A DNA stretch of 64,000 nucleotides, taken from positions 1-64,000 of the forward strand of contig NZ_JASAMB010000008.1 of assembly GCF_029948125.1 (NCBI RefSeq), given 5' to 3'. The notes beneath the pieces were generated by a model. That model ran no database searches, was not told the origin of the DNA, and was given only the letters and a program-made list of their open reading frames with translations. This stretch comes from Catellatospora sp. KI3 (GTDB lineage Bacteria; Actinomycetota; Actinomycetes; Mycobacteriales; Micromonosporaceae). Below are positions 11,687 to 20,737 of the stretch, in pieces (position 1 is the first letter of the stretch; each line of letters opens with the position of its first letter). Made by a program: the position numbers and the translations under genes.

Positions 11687-12700
11687 TCACGGTGCCACCC
11701 CGAACGCCGACAGGCCCGCGGTCTCGGGCAGGTCGAACATGATGTTGGCGTTCTGCACCGCCTGCGCGGCGGCGCCCTTGCCGAGGTTGTCGATGGCGCT
11801 GACCACGATGATCCGGCCGCTGTCCACGTCCACGGTCGCCTGCAGGTGCGCGGCGCCGGAGCCGAGGGTGGCGGCGGTGTGCGGCCAGGCGCCCTCGGGC
11901 AGCAGGTGCACCAGGGGCTCGTCGCCGTACGCCTCGGCGAGCACCGCGCGGACCACCGCGGGGGTGATGTCGCAGCTGGTGGGTTTGGCGGTGACGGTGG
12001 CCAGGATGCCGCGCGGCATCGGGGCGAGCACCGGCGTCAGCGACAGCGAGCGCGCGCCGGTGGCCTGCTTGATCTCGGGCACGTGCTGGTGCGCGCCCAC
12101 CTTGTACGGGCTCAGGTCGCCCATGACCTCGCTGCCCAGCAGGTGCAGCTTGGCGGACTTGCCCGCGCCGGAGGTGCCGGAGGCGGCCACCACGACCACG
12201 TCGTCGGCGTCGGCCAGGCCGCTGTGCAGCAGCGGCGCCAGCGCCAGCGTGATCGCCACGGCGTAGCAGCCGGTGTTGGCGACCCGGTGCGCCTGGGCGA
12301 TCTTCGCGCGCTGGCCGGGCAGCTCGGGCAGGCCGTAGACCCAGGCGCCCGCGTGGGCGCCGCCGTAGTAGCGGGTCCAGGCGTCGGCGTCATGCAGCCG
12401 GTGGTCGGCACCCAGATCGACAACCTTGACTGTGTCGGGCAGAATGGCGGCCAGCGCGGCGGACTCGCCGTGCGGCAGCGCCAGGAAGACCAGGTCGGCG
12501 TCGGTGAACGCGTCGAGGCCGGTCTCGGCTAGGGTCAGGTCGAGTCCTGTCAGGTGGGGGTGCACCGAGGCGAGCGGCTTGCCCGCCTGGCTGTGCGCCG
12601 TGGCGACCGCGAGCTCGAACTCGGGGTGCCCGGCGATCAGGCGCAGCAGCTCCCCGCCCGCGTATCCGCTGGCACCGGCGACCGCGACCCGGATTCCCAT
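11687..12700 (-). CDS. argC: N-acetyl-gamma-glutamyl-phosphate reductase
   Basis: It reduces acetylglutamyl phosphate to the semialdehyde with NADPH. The 337-residue protein begins with the Rossmann motif GIRVAVAGASGYAGGELLR and has the catalytic cysteine C145 in VANTGCYAVA. The ATG at 12700 is chosen because GGAGG lies five bases upstream and the conserved N-terminus begins there. It is the first gene of the operon, 29 bases from a good -10 element. Confidence 0.96.
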   Translation of the reverse strand: MGIRVAVAGASGYAGGELLRLIAGHPEFELAVATAHSQAGKPLASVHPHLTGLDLTLAETGLDAFTDADLVFLALPHGESAALAAILPDTVKVVDLGADHRLHDADAWTRYYGGAHAGAWVYGLPELPGQRAKIAQAHRVANTGCYAVAITLALAPLLHSGLADADDVVVVAASGTSGAGKSAKLHLLGSEVMGDLSPYKVGAHQHVPEIKQATGARSLSLTPVLAPMPRGILATVTAKPTSCDITPAVVRAVLAEAYGDEPLVHLLPEGAWPHTAATLGSGAAHLQATVDVDSGRIIVVSAIDNLGKGAAAQAVQNANIMFDLPETAGLSAFGVAP

Positions 12701-12728
12701 AATGACCTCCGCATAACTATTCGTGATG

Positions 12729-12758
12729 AGAATACGGCCCACTGCATTTTCATGCAAG
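12729..12758 (-). promoter_or_regulatory. Arginine operon promoter with overlapping ARG box
   Basis: On the minus strand the promoter reads TTGCAT, a 17-base spacer, then TATTCT. The palindrome TGCAT-GAAA-ATGCA (12743-12756) matches the ArgR operator pattern of two half-sites around four A/T-rich bases, and it covers the -35 element. Repressor binding there would block RNA polymerase. A weaker second box, CGAAT-AGTT-ATGCG, lies about 33 bases further towards argC. Confidence 0.75.
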
Positions 12759-12773
12759 TGAGGCGCGGGTCAC

Positions 12774-13022
12774 TCACTCCAGCGGAGGCACCCCCACGAG
12801 GACCTCGAACAGGCAGGCGCAGGCAGCGGCCTCACTGTCGAAGGCCTCGCGCACGTCGTAGCGGTCCTGGCCGTACACCCCGATCTCCCAGCGCGGCCCT
12901 GCCTGCCGCAGGAACCAGCAGCCCGCAGGCACGGGCACATGCTCGTGTACGCCCGGAACCTGGAACGACTCCGGCGGCTGCCCGGCCTCCAGCAGGGCCA
13001 GCACCAGCTCGTGCCGCTCCAC
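12774..13022 (-). CDS. Small protein of unknown function
   Basis: I do not recognise this 82-residue protein. It has an acidic N-terminal helix (VERHELVLALLEAG), a conserved-looking beta-rich middle (CWFLRQAGPRWEIGVYGQDR) and ends FEVLVGVPPLE. The GTG at 13022 has GGAGG five bases upstream, which supports translation. It is cytoplasmic by appearance, with no signal or membrane segment. It ends just upstream of the arg promoter and could read into it. Confidence 0.6.
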   Translation of the reverse strand: MERHELVLALLEAGQPPESFQVPGVHEHVPVPAGCWFLRQAGPRWEIGVYGQDRYDVREAFDSEAAACACLFEVLVGVPPLE

Positions 13023-13107
13023 CCGCGCCTCCTTCCCGCCGACTCCCCCGCTCCAGCTTCTACCGCATCCCCGGCCCAGGGTGCCCGAACCACTCCCCAA
13101 TAAATCT

Positions 13108-13137
13108 TTGACGGTTGCCCGCCGCCATGCTTAAACT
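13108..13137 (+). promoter_or_regulatory. Promoter of the ArsR/MFS pair, leaderless
   Basis: TTGACG, an 18-base spacer and TAAACT precede the ATG at 13145 by seven bases. A -10 element at that distance puts the transcript start on the A of the ATG, and no Shine-Dalgarno sequence is present. This is the usual layout of actinobacterial leaderless genes. Confidence 0.6.
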
Positions 13138-13144
13138 CCCCAAC

Positions 13145-13717
13145 ATGTCTTTGGGAGATGACCTCGGCCCGGTCGAGGAGCCGTCCCTGCGGGCGGTCAC
13201 CGGCGGGCTGCGCGCGCTGGCCCACCCCATCCGCCTGCGCATTCTGTCCCTGCTCACCGGCGCGGCCATGAGCGCCGCCGAGGTCGCCCGGGAACTGGGC
13301 ATCACCCACGCCAACGCCAGCTACCACCTGCGCCTGCTGCTGGCCAACGGCACCATCACCGTCGGCGAGGAGGAGCAGGTGCGCGGCGGCCGCGCCAAGC
13401 GCTACCGGTACGACCTCGACCGCGACCTGACCCTGCACCCCGACCGGCCCGAACCCGCCCGCGACCTCGAAGGCTCCCGCCTCGTCTACGCCGCGCTGGC
13501 CGCCGAGCTCCAGCGGCGCGCCCAGTCGATGATCGCCACAAGCGGCAACTTCCTCGCCGACGCCGAGCTCTGGGTCGACCCCGACGACTGGCGCGAGATC
13601 CGCGACCGCATCACCGCCGCCGGCGACGACCTGCACCGCCGCGCCCGCCGCCCGCACACCCCCGGGACGCTGCACGTCAGCGCCACGATCGCCCTGTTCC
13701 GAATGGAAGAACCGTGA
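13145..13717 (+). CDS. ArsR-type winged-helix transcriptional regulator
   Basis: The 190-residue protein has an N-terminal winged helix (about residues 15-85; LRALAHPIRLRILSLL, then AAEVARELGITHANASYHLR as the recognition region) like the HTH_20/ArsR regulators. There is no cysteine metal site in the helix region. The C-terminal half carries WVDPDDWREIRDRI, found in regulators paired with efflux pumps. The ATG at 13145 is favoured over one 18 bases earlier because of the leaderless promoter. It overlaps the MFS gene by four bases, so it probably senses the exported compound. Confidence 0.85.
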   Translation: MSLGDDLGPVEEPSLRAVTGGLRALAHPIRLRILSLLTGAAMSAAEVARELGITHANASYHLRLLLANGTITVGEEEQVRGGRAKRYRYDLDRDLTLHPDRPEPARDLEGSRLVYAALAAELQRRAQSMIATSGNFLADAELWVDPDDWREIRDRITAAGDDLHRRARRPHTPGTLHVSATIALFRMEEP

Positions 13718-14991
13718 CCCTCGCCGCCGCTCTGGCGCCCCTGCGCCACCCCGCGTTCCGCAACCTCGCCCTCGGCCGCCTGATCAGCCTGCTCGGCAAC
13801 GCCGTCGCCCCGATCGCGCTCGCCTTCGCCGTGCTCGACCTCACCCGCTCCGCCAGCGCCCTCGGCCTGGTCGTGGGTGCCCGCTCACTCACCAACGTGG
13901 CGTTCGTACTGTTCGGCGGCGTCATCGCCGACCGGCTCCCCCGGCACCTGGTCATGGTCGGCTCCGGCCTGCTGGCCGCCGCGACCCAGGCCGCCGTCGC
14001 CGCGCTCGTGCTCACCGGCGCCGCGACCGTGCCGCTGCTGATGGCGCTCAGCGCCGTCAACGGCATGGTCAGCGCGTTCGCCTGGCCCGCCACCGCCGCG
14101 CTGGTGCCGCAGACCGTCCCGGGCGACCTGCTCCAGCAGGCAAACGCCCTCAACCGGCTAGCCGGCAACGGCGCCATGATCGGCGGCGCCGCGCTGGGCG
14201 GCACCCTGGTCGCCGCCGCCGGACCGGGCTGGGGCCTGGCCGTCGACGCGGCCACCTTCGCCCTCAGCGCGCTGTTCTTCACCCTGGTCCGGGTCACCGA
14301 CGTACGCGACCGCACCGCGCCCCGGCAGGGCGTGCTCGCCGACCTGCGCGTCGGCTGGCACGAGTTCACCGCGCGCAGCTGGGTGTGGATCGTCGTGCTC
14401 GCCTTCACGGTGCTCAACGCGACCTGGGTCGGCGGGTTCAGCGTGCTGGGCCCGGCGGTCGCCGACGGCACCATCGGGCGGTCCGGCTGGGGGCTGGTGC
14501 TGGCCGTGGAGACCGCGGGCATGGTCGCGGGCGCGCTGGTGGCGCTCCGGCTCAAGCTGCGGCGGCCGCTGCTGGTCGGGTGCGTGTGCATGCTCGCCGA
14601 GGTGGCATTCCTGGTGACGCTGGCCGAGTGGCCGGGGTCGCTGGTGACGCTGGTGGTCGTCGGGTTCCTCAGCGGGGCGGCGGTGGAGCAGTTCGCGATC
14701 GCGTGGGACATGTCGCTGCAGCAGCACATCCCGTCGGACCGGCTGGCCCGGGTATACGCGTACGACATCCTGGGGTCGATCATGGCGGTGCCGCTGGGGC
14801 AGATCGCGGCCGGACCGGCCGCCGCCGCCATCGGCACGTCGAACACGCTGCTCGCGGCGGCGGGCATCAACGCGGTGGCGGTGCTGGCGATGGTGGCCTC
14901 GCGCGGCGTACGCGGCCTGCGCGCACCCACCCCACCCACCGCCGCCGACCCGGCGCCCGTGCCCGCCACCACAAGCGCCGTCACCGGCTGA
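13714..14991 (+). CDS. MFS efflux transporter
   Basis: This 425-residue membrane protein has twelve predicted hydrophobic segments in two halves and the MFS loop GVIADRLPRHLVM after the second segment. It resembles the EntS/tetracycline-type proton antiporters that export small molecules. It starts at a GTG in a GTGA overlap with the regulator. The Pro/Ala/Thr-rich tail is cytoplasmic. The substrate is unknown; the regulator next door suggests inducible drug or metabolite efflux. Confidence 0.87.
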   Translation: MTLAAALAPLRHPAFRNLALGRLISLLGNAVAPIALAFAVLDLTRSASALGLVVGARSLTNVAFVLFGGVIADRLPRHLVMVGSGLLAAATQAAVAALVLTGAATVPLLMALSAVNGMVSAFAWPATAALVPQTVPGDLLQQANALNRLAGNGAMIGGAALGGTLVAAAGPGWGLAVDAATFALSALFFTLVRVTDVRDRTAPRQGVLADLRVGWHEFTARSWVWIVVLAFTVLNATWVGGFSVLGPAVADGTIGRSGWGLVLAVETAGMVAGALVALRLKLRRPLLVGCVCMLAEVAFLVTLAEWPGSLVTLVVVGFLSGAAVEQFAIAWDMSLQQHIPSDRLARVYAYDILGSIMAVPLGQIAAGPAAAAIGTSNTLLAAAGINAVAVLAMVASRGVRGLRAPTPPTAADPAPVPATTSAVTG

Positions 14992-15042
14992 CCCAGCCAC
15001 CCGCGCGCCCTCGGCGCCGCACGACCGCCCCGCGCCTTCCAC

Positions 15043-15103
15043 ATACGTTGGCCTATCTCATCGAGTTCGACCTACGTGGAGTCGACGAGATAGGCCGACG
15101 TAT
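15043..15103. repeat. Palindrome related to family B (diverged)
   Basis: Arms 15043-15064 and 15082-15103 pair over 22 positions with two wobble pairs and a 17-base loop. The TTGGCCTATCTC core resembles the TGGCCTATCCAG core of the four family B copies, but the rest differs. It lies between two convergent genes, 52 bases past the MFS stop. Confidence 0.6.
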
Positions 15104-15159
15104 ATGCGAAAGCGGCGCGCGCGGGGCGGCGCGCGCGGTGGGGACCGGGGTGATCGCGG

Positions 15160-15205
15160 ATCGTGGACGCTGGGTGCTGCCATGGCAGCACCCAGCGTCC
15201 ACGAT
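15160..15205. repeat. Perfect 46-bp palindrome
   Basis: All 46 bases form an uninterrupted palindrome centred on CCATGG at 15180-15185. Positions 15160-15182 are the exact reverse complement of 15183-15205. It lies seven bases past the end of the convergent RibD_C gene, so it may serve as its terminator. As single-stranded nucleic acid it would fold into a stem of about 21 pairs. Confidence 0.85.
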
Positions 15206-15211
15206 TTCAGA

Positions 15212-15919
15212 TCATGGGCGGCGGTAGCGGAGGAACAGGTGGGTGCCGTCGGTGAGGGTGTGGGCGAGCGCGAGCCGACGTGGCTCCATCACCGCCTCCC
15301 CCGCCACGATCCGCGAGGCCCCCGGCCCCGCCAGCACCGGGCTCAGCGTCAGGCACACCTCGTCCAGCGCATCGGCCGCGGCGAACTGCCCCGCCAGTCC
15401 CGGCCCGCCCTCGCACAGCACCTGGCCGAGCCCGTGCGCGCGCAGCCCGGCCAGCATCCCGGCCGGGTCACCGGCCCGGACCACGTCCGCCGCCTCGGCG
15501 AAGGCCGCGGGCACGTCCGCGTCGGCCGAGGTGACCAGCAGCGGTCGCGCCGGGGACGTGGTGAGCACGTCGAGGTCGAGGTCGAGGCGGGCGCTGACGA
15601 CGGCCAGGCGCGGATGCGGCGCCAGCCCGGCGGCCTCGCGCAGGGCGGCCAGCGCGTCGCCGATCAGCGGCCCGGTGTACCCCTCGGCCCGGACCGTCCC
15701 CGCGCCGACGAGCACCACATCGGCCTGCGCCCGCAGCAGCCCCAGCAGCTCCTGGTCGGCGGGGCTGCCCAGGCCGCCGGAGCGCCCGCCGAGGGTGGCC
15801 GCGCCGTCCAGCGACGAGACCATGTTGAGCCGGACCAGCGGCTGCCCGCCGCGCGGGTACGCCGCGAGCAGGTCCCGCCGGTCCAGCTCCTGCTCCGGTA
15901 CGGGCCACAGCCTGCGCAT
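15212..15919 (-). CDS. RibD C-terminal-domain reductase (DHFR-like fold)
   Basis: This 235-residue protein has only the reductase domain of RibD, with LVRLNMVSSLDGAATLGGRS near 28-47, the NADPH-region VLVGAGTVRAEGY near 69-81 and LCEGGPGLAGQF near 168-179. It is not the riboflavin enzyme, which is full length at 29.5 kb. The closest type I can name is mycobacterial Rv2671, which has been reported to have dihydrofolate-reductase-like activity. The ATG at 15919 is eight bases past the folP-like stop, so the two are probably co-expressed and a pterin or folate role is plausible. Confidence 0.8.
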   Translation of the reverse strand: MRRLWPVPEQELDRRDLLAAYPRGGQPLVRLNMVSSLDGAATLGGRSGGLGSPADQELLGLLRAQADVVLVGAGTVRAEGYTGPLIGDALAALREAAGLAPHPRLAVVSARLDLDLDVLTTSPARPLLVTSADADVPAAFAEAADVVRAGDPAGMLAGLRAHGLGQVLCEGGPGLAGQFAAADALDEVCLTLSPVLAGPGASRIVAGEAVMEPRRLALAHTLTDGTHLFLRYRRP

Positions 15920-15927
15920 CCACGACC

Positions 15928-16818
15928 TCACATGTTGTGCACGGTGTAGGCCGGCTGCCGCCAGCCCATGATCGCCTCGGTCATGCGTACCGCGTCGACG
16001 GATTCGACGACGTTGTGCATGCGCACGATGCGGGCGCCGAGCAGCACGCAGGTGACCGCGGCCGCCAGGCTGCCGGACAGGCGCTGCTCGCGGGGGCGGT
16101 CCAGCGTCTCGCCGATGAAGTCCTTGTTGGAGACCGCCGCCAGGCAGGGGTAGCCGATGGCGGTGATCTCGGACATGCGCCGGGTCAGTTCGAGCGTGTG
16201 GAAGGTGTTCTTGTTCAGGTCGTGGCCGGGGTCGATGACGATCTGCTCGGGCCGTACCCCCCGGTCGAGCGCGACCTGCACGCGGGCCCGCAGGAACGCG
16301 CCGATCTCTCCGGCGACGTCGGCGTACTGCGGCTTGGGGTAGTGGGTGCGCGGCTTGGCCAGGCTGTGCGTGATGATCAGCTGGGTGCCGGGGCGCTGGG
16401 CGACCAGGTCGGCCAGCGCCGGGTCGTGCAGGCCCGTGGTGTCGTTGACGATGTGGGCGCCCGCGTCCAGGCACTCCCTGGCCACGTCGGCGCGGAACGT
16501 GTCCACGCTGATCACCAGGTGCGGGTGCCGCGCGACGGCGGCCCGCACCACCGGCAGCACCCGGTCCAGCTCCTGCTCGGCGGGCAGCTCGCCGTCGTTG
16601 GGCGAGAACTTGACCCCGCCGATGTCGATCCAGTCCGCGCCGGCGGCGGCCGCGGCATCGACTGCCGCGACCGCCTTGTCCAGCGCGTAAGTGGCCCCCT
16701 GGTCGTAGAACGAGTCAGGGGTCCGGTTCACCACCGCCATGACCGCGACCTGGCGGTCGAAGTCGAACTCGCGTCCGGCGATGACCCGCCTCGGGGCGAT
16801 CAGTTCGGGGATGAACAT
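15928..16818 (-). CDS. Dihydropteroate synthase homologue, FolP2 type
   Basis: The 296-residue TIM barrel belongs to the pterin-binding family. It reads VMAVVNRTPDSFYDQGATY near 26-44 where classical enzymes have NVTPDSFSDGG, then DWIDIGGVKFSP, ISVDTFRADVA, IVNDTTGL and VIDPGHDLNKNTFHTLEL. These departures match mycobacterial FolP2, whose M. leprae member was reported not to work as a DHPS. The real substrate is therefore uncertain. Its ATG shares one base with the pheT stop. It is followed directly by the RibD_C reductase. Confidence 0.8.
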   Translation of the reverse strand: MFIPELIAPRRVIAGREFDFDRQVAVMAVVNRTPDSFYDQGATYALDKAVAAVDAAAAAGADWIDIGGVKFSPNDGELPAEQELDRVLPVVRAAVARHPHLVISVDTFRADVARECLDAGAHIVNDTTGLHDPALADLVAQRPGTQLIITHSLAKPRTHYPKPQYADVAGEIGAFLRARVQVALDRGVRPEQIVIDPGHDLNKNTFHTLELTRRMSEITAIGYPCLAAVSNKDFIGETLDRPREQRLSGSLAAAVTCVLLGARIVRMHNVVESVDAVRMTEAIMGWRQPAYTVHNM

Positions 16819-19298
16819 CAGGCGCCGCGCAGCACCGCGCCGAAGCGCTCGGCGGTGACCGCCACGGCGGCGTCGCGGGCGGCGACGGCCTCCTCGACGG
16901 TGAGGGTCCGGTCGGGCGCCCGGAAGGTCAGCTTGTACGCCAGCGACCGCTGCTCGGCCCCGAGCTGCTCGGACGTGTACACGTCGAACAGCCGCACCGA
17001 CTCCAGCAGCGGACCGGCGCCCTCGGTCAGGGCCGCCTCGACCTGCGCCGCCGGCACCGAGGCCGGCAGCACCAGCGCCACGTCGATCAGCGCGGGCGGG
17101 TACGTCGAGAACACCGGCGCCGGGGTGGTGCCCGGCAGCGGCACCGCGTCCAGGTCCAGCTCCATCGCGCAGGTGCGCTTGGGCAGGTCCAGGGCGGTGC
17201 AGACGGCCGGGTGCAGCTCGCCCGCGTGGCCGACCACGACGCCGTCGACCGAGATCGCGGCGCAGCGGCCCGGGTGCCACGGCGCCTTCTCGGCAGCGCT
17301 GATCGTCACCGAGGCGGCGGGCACCGCGGCGGCCGACAGCACGTCGCGCGCGGCCTGCACGGCGTCGGACCAGGACGCCGCCCGGCCCGCCCCCCACCAG
17401 CCGGAGCGCTCGAACTCGCCGCACAGGACGGCGGCCACGTGCCACGGCTGGGTGGGCACGCTGGCGTTGGCCTTCTCCCACAGCGCGGGGTCGGGCTTGC
17501 CGGCCACGCCCATGACCGGCGGGATCCCGGCCGACAGGTCGGGCAGGAAGACCAGGCCCTGCTCGTACAGGGCGAGGTCGCGCTGGCCGCGGCCGACGTT
17601 GCGCCGCAGCGCCGCCAGCAGCGGGGGCAGCAGACTGGTCCGCATCAGCGGTTCCTCGTCCGACAGCGGGTTGGCCAGCTTGACCGTGTCGGTGGGCAGC
17701 CCGAGGGTCGCCAGCACCGACGCGGAGACGAACGGGTACGACAGCACCTCGACATACCCCTGCTCGGCCAGCGCCCGGCCCACGGTGCGCTTGCGCCGCT
17801 GCGACGGGGTGAGGCCGTTGCCGGGCGGGGCGACCGGCAGCGTGCTGGGCACGTTGTCGAACCCGTCCAGGCGCACCACCTCCTCGACCAGGTCGGCGGT
17901 CTCGCGCAGGTCGGGGCGCCACGAGGGCGGGATGACGTCGACGTGGTCGTCGTACACGGCGGTGTCGCAGCCGACCTCGGTGAGCAGGTCGCCGACCCGG
18001 TCGACGGAGTAGTCGACGCCGATCAGGCGGCTGGCCCGGTCGCCGGGCATGGAGATCATGACCGGGTCGGGGGCGTGGTCGATGTCGAGGACGTCGGCAC
18101 CGGCCTGGCCGCCGCCGTGCTCGACCAGCAGCGACACCGCGCGCTCGATCGCGACCAGGCACAGCTGCCGGTCCACGCCGCGCTCCCAGCGCTTGGCCGC
18201 CTCGCTGAACAGCTTGTGGCGGCGGGCGGTCCGGCCGACCATGGTCGGGTCCCAGTGCGCGGCCTCGAACAGCACGTTCGTCGTACCGTCGACGACCTCG
18301 GAGGTCTGCCCGCCCATGACCGCGGCCAGGGACACCGGGCCGGTCTCGTCGCAGATCACCATGTCCTCGGCCGACAGCACGCGGGCCTGGCCGTCGAGGG
18401 TGGTCAGCTTCTCGCCCTCGGTGGCCCGGCGCACCACGAGGCCGCCGGCGATCCGGTCGGCGTCGAAGGCGTGCATCGGCTGGCCCAGCTCCAGCATCAC
18501 GTAGTTGGTGATGTCGATGGCCAGCCCGAGGGTGCGGACACCGGCCGTGAGCAGCCGCTTGGCCATCCAGGACGGGGTCGGCGCGGCCGGGTCGACGCCG
18601 CGCACCTGCCGGGCGGCGAACCGGTCGCAGCCCGCGGTGTCGAGCACCGTCACCGGCCAGGCCGGGGTCGCGGTGGCACCGGGCGCCGGGGCGATGCCCG
18701 GGTCGCGGAACGGGACCTTGAAGGCGTGGGCGAGCTCGCGGGCCAGGCCGCGGACCGACATCTGGTAGCCGCGGTCGGGGGTGACCGAGACGTGCACCTC
18801 GATGTCGTCCAGGCCGACCACGCCACGGGCGTCGTCGCCGGGCACCGCCTCGACCGACGTCGGCAGGATGATGATGCCGTCGTGGTCGCCGGACAGGCCA
18901 AGCTCGGCCGCCGAGCAGATCATGCCGTGCGAGTTCTTGCCGTACGTCTTGCGCGCGCCGATGGCGAACCCGCCGGGCAGCACGCCGCCGGGCAGGATCA
19001 CCACGACGAGGTCGCCCTCGGCGAAGTTCCGGGCGCCGCAGACGATCTCCTGCGGCGCGCCGGTGCCGTTGGCCTGGCCGACGTCGACGGTGCAGAAGCG
19101 GATCGGCTTCTTGAACTCGGTCAGCTCCTCGATGGTCAGCACCTTGCCGACCACCAGCGAGCCCTGCACGGAGTGGCGCTGGTCGTGGATCTCCTCGACC
19201 TCGATGCCGAGGTTGTTCAGCGCGAGGTCGAGATCCGCCGCGCTCAGGTCGGCAGGCAGGTCGACGTACTCCCGCAGCCAGGAAAGGCCAACCTTCAT
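16818..19298 (-). CDS. pheT: Phenylalanine--tRNA ligase beta subunit
   Basis: The 826-residue beta chain of the (alpha-beta)2 synthetase has an N-terminal OB-fold tRNA-binding domain (about residues 40-150), the B3/B4 editing region (about 210-390), a B5 domain (about 400-480), a catalytic-like core and a C-terminal FDX-ACB anticodon-binding domain (from about 730, FSTYPPALIDVALV). The start MKVGLSWLREYVDLP is typical of the family. The ATG is two bases past the pheS stop. It works with PheS in the cytoplasm. Confidence 0.97.
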   Translation of the reverse strand: MKVGLSWLREYVDLPADLSAADLDLALNNLGIEVEEIHDQRHSVQGSLVVGKVLTIEELTEFKKPIRFCTVDVGQANGTGAPQEIVCGARNFAEGDLVVVILPGGVLPGGFAIGARKTYGKNSHGMICSAAELGLSGDHDGIIILPTSVEAVPGDDARGVVGLDDIEVHVSVTPDRGYQMSVRGLARELAHAFKVPFRDPGIAPAPGATATPAWPVTVLDTAGCDRFAARQVRGVDPAAPTPSWMAKRLLTAGVRTLGLAIDITNYVMLELGQPMHAFDADRIAGGLVVRRATEGEKLTTLDGQARVLSAEDMVICDETGPVSLAAVMGGQTSEVVDGTTNVLFEAAHWDPTMVGRTARRHKLFSEAAKRWERGVDRQLCLVAIERAVSLLVEHGGGQAGADVLDIDHAPDPVMISMPGDRASRLIGVDYSVDRVGDLLTEVGCDTAVYDDHVDVIPPSWRPDLRETADLVEEVVRLDGFDNVPSTLPVAPPGNGLTPSQRRKRTVGRALAEQGYVEVLSYPFVSASVLATLGLPTDTVKLANPLSDEEPLMRTSLLPPLLAALRRNVGRGQRDLALYEQGLVFLPDLSAGIPPVMGVAGKPDPALWEKANASVPTQPWHVAAVLCGEFERSGWWGAGRAASWSDAVQAARDVLSAAAVPAASVTISAAEKAPWHPGRCAAISVDGVVVGHAGELHPAVCTALDLPKRTCAMELDLDAVPLPGTTPAPVFSTYPPALIDVALVLPASVPAAQVEAALTEGAGPLLESVRLFDVYTSEQLGAEQRSLAYKLTFRAPDRTLTVEEAVAARDAAVAVTAERFGAVLRGA

Positions 19299-19300
19299 GA

Positions 19301-20649
<1,349 letters not shown>

Positions 20650-20711
20650 TGCAGTTTCGGGGAAAGTGCTGGAGTCTTGGCCCCGATTCGTGCAGTTTCC
20701 CCGAAACTGCA
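20650..20711. repeat. Palindrome family C
   Basis: Perfect 16-base arms, 20650-20665 and 20696-20711, are built on TGCAGTTTCGGGGAAA and enclose a 30-base loop. The loop end also repeats TGCAG, so the first arm is partly directly repeated. It lies 27 bases past the stop of the SpoU methyltransferase gene and could end that transcript. Confidence 0.75.
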
Positions 20712-20737
20712 GGAGCACACCCACCCCGCGGGGAGGG

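Noticed and set aside
13677-15044. A 455-codon open frame on the minus strand opposite the MFS transporter
   Set aside because: It mirrors a clear membrane transporter, has low-complexity Ser/Ala/Thr-rich content and no recognisable domain; such shadows are expected at this GC content.
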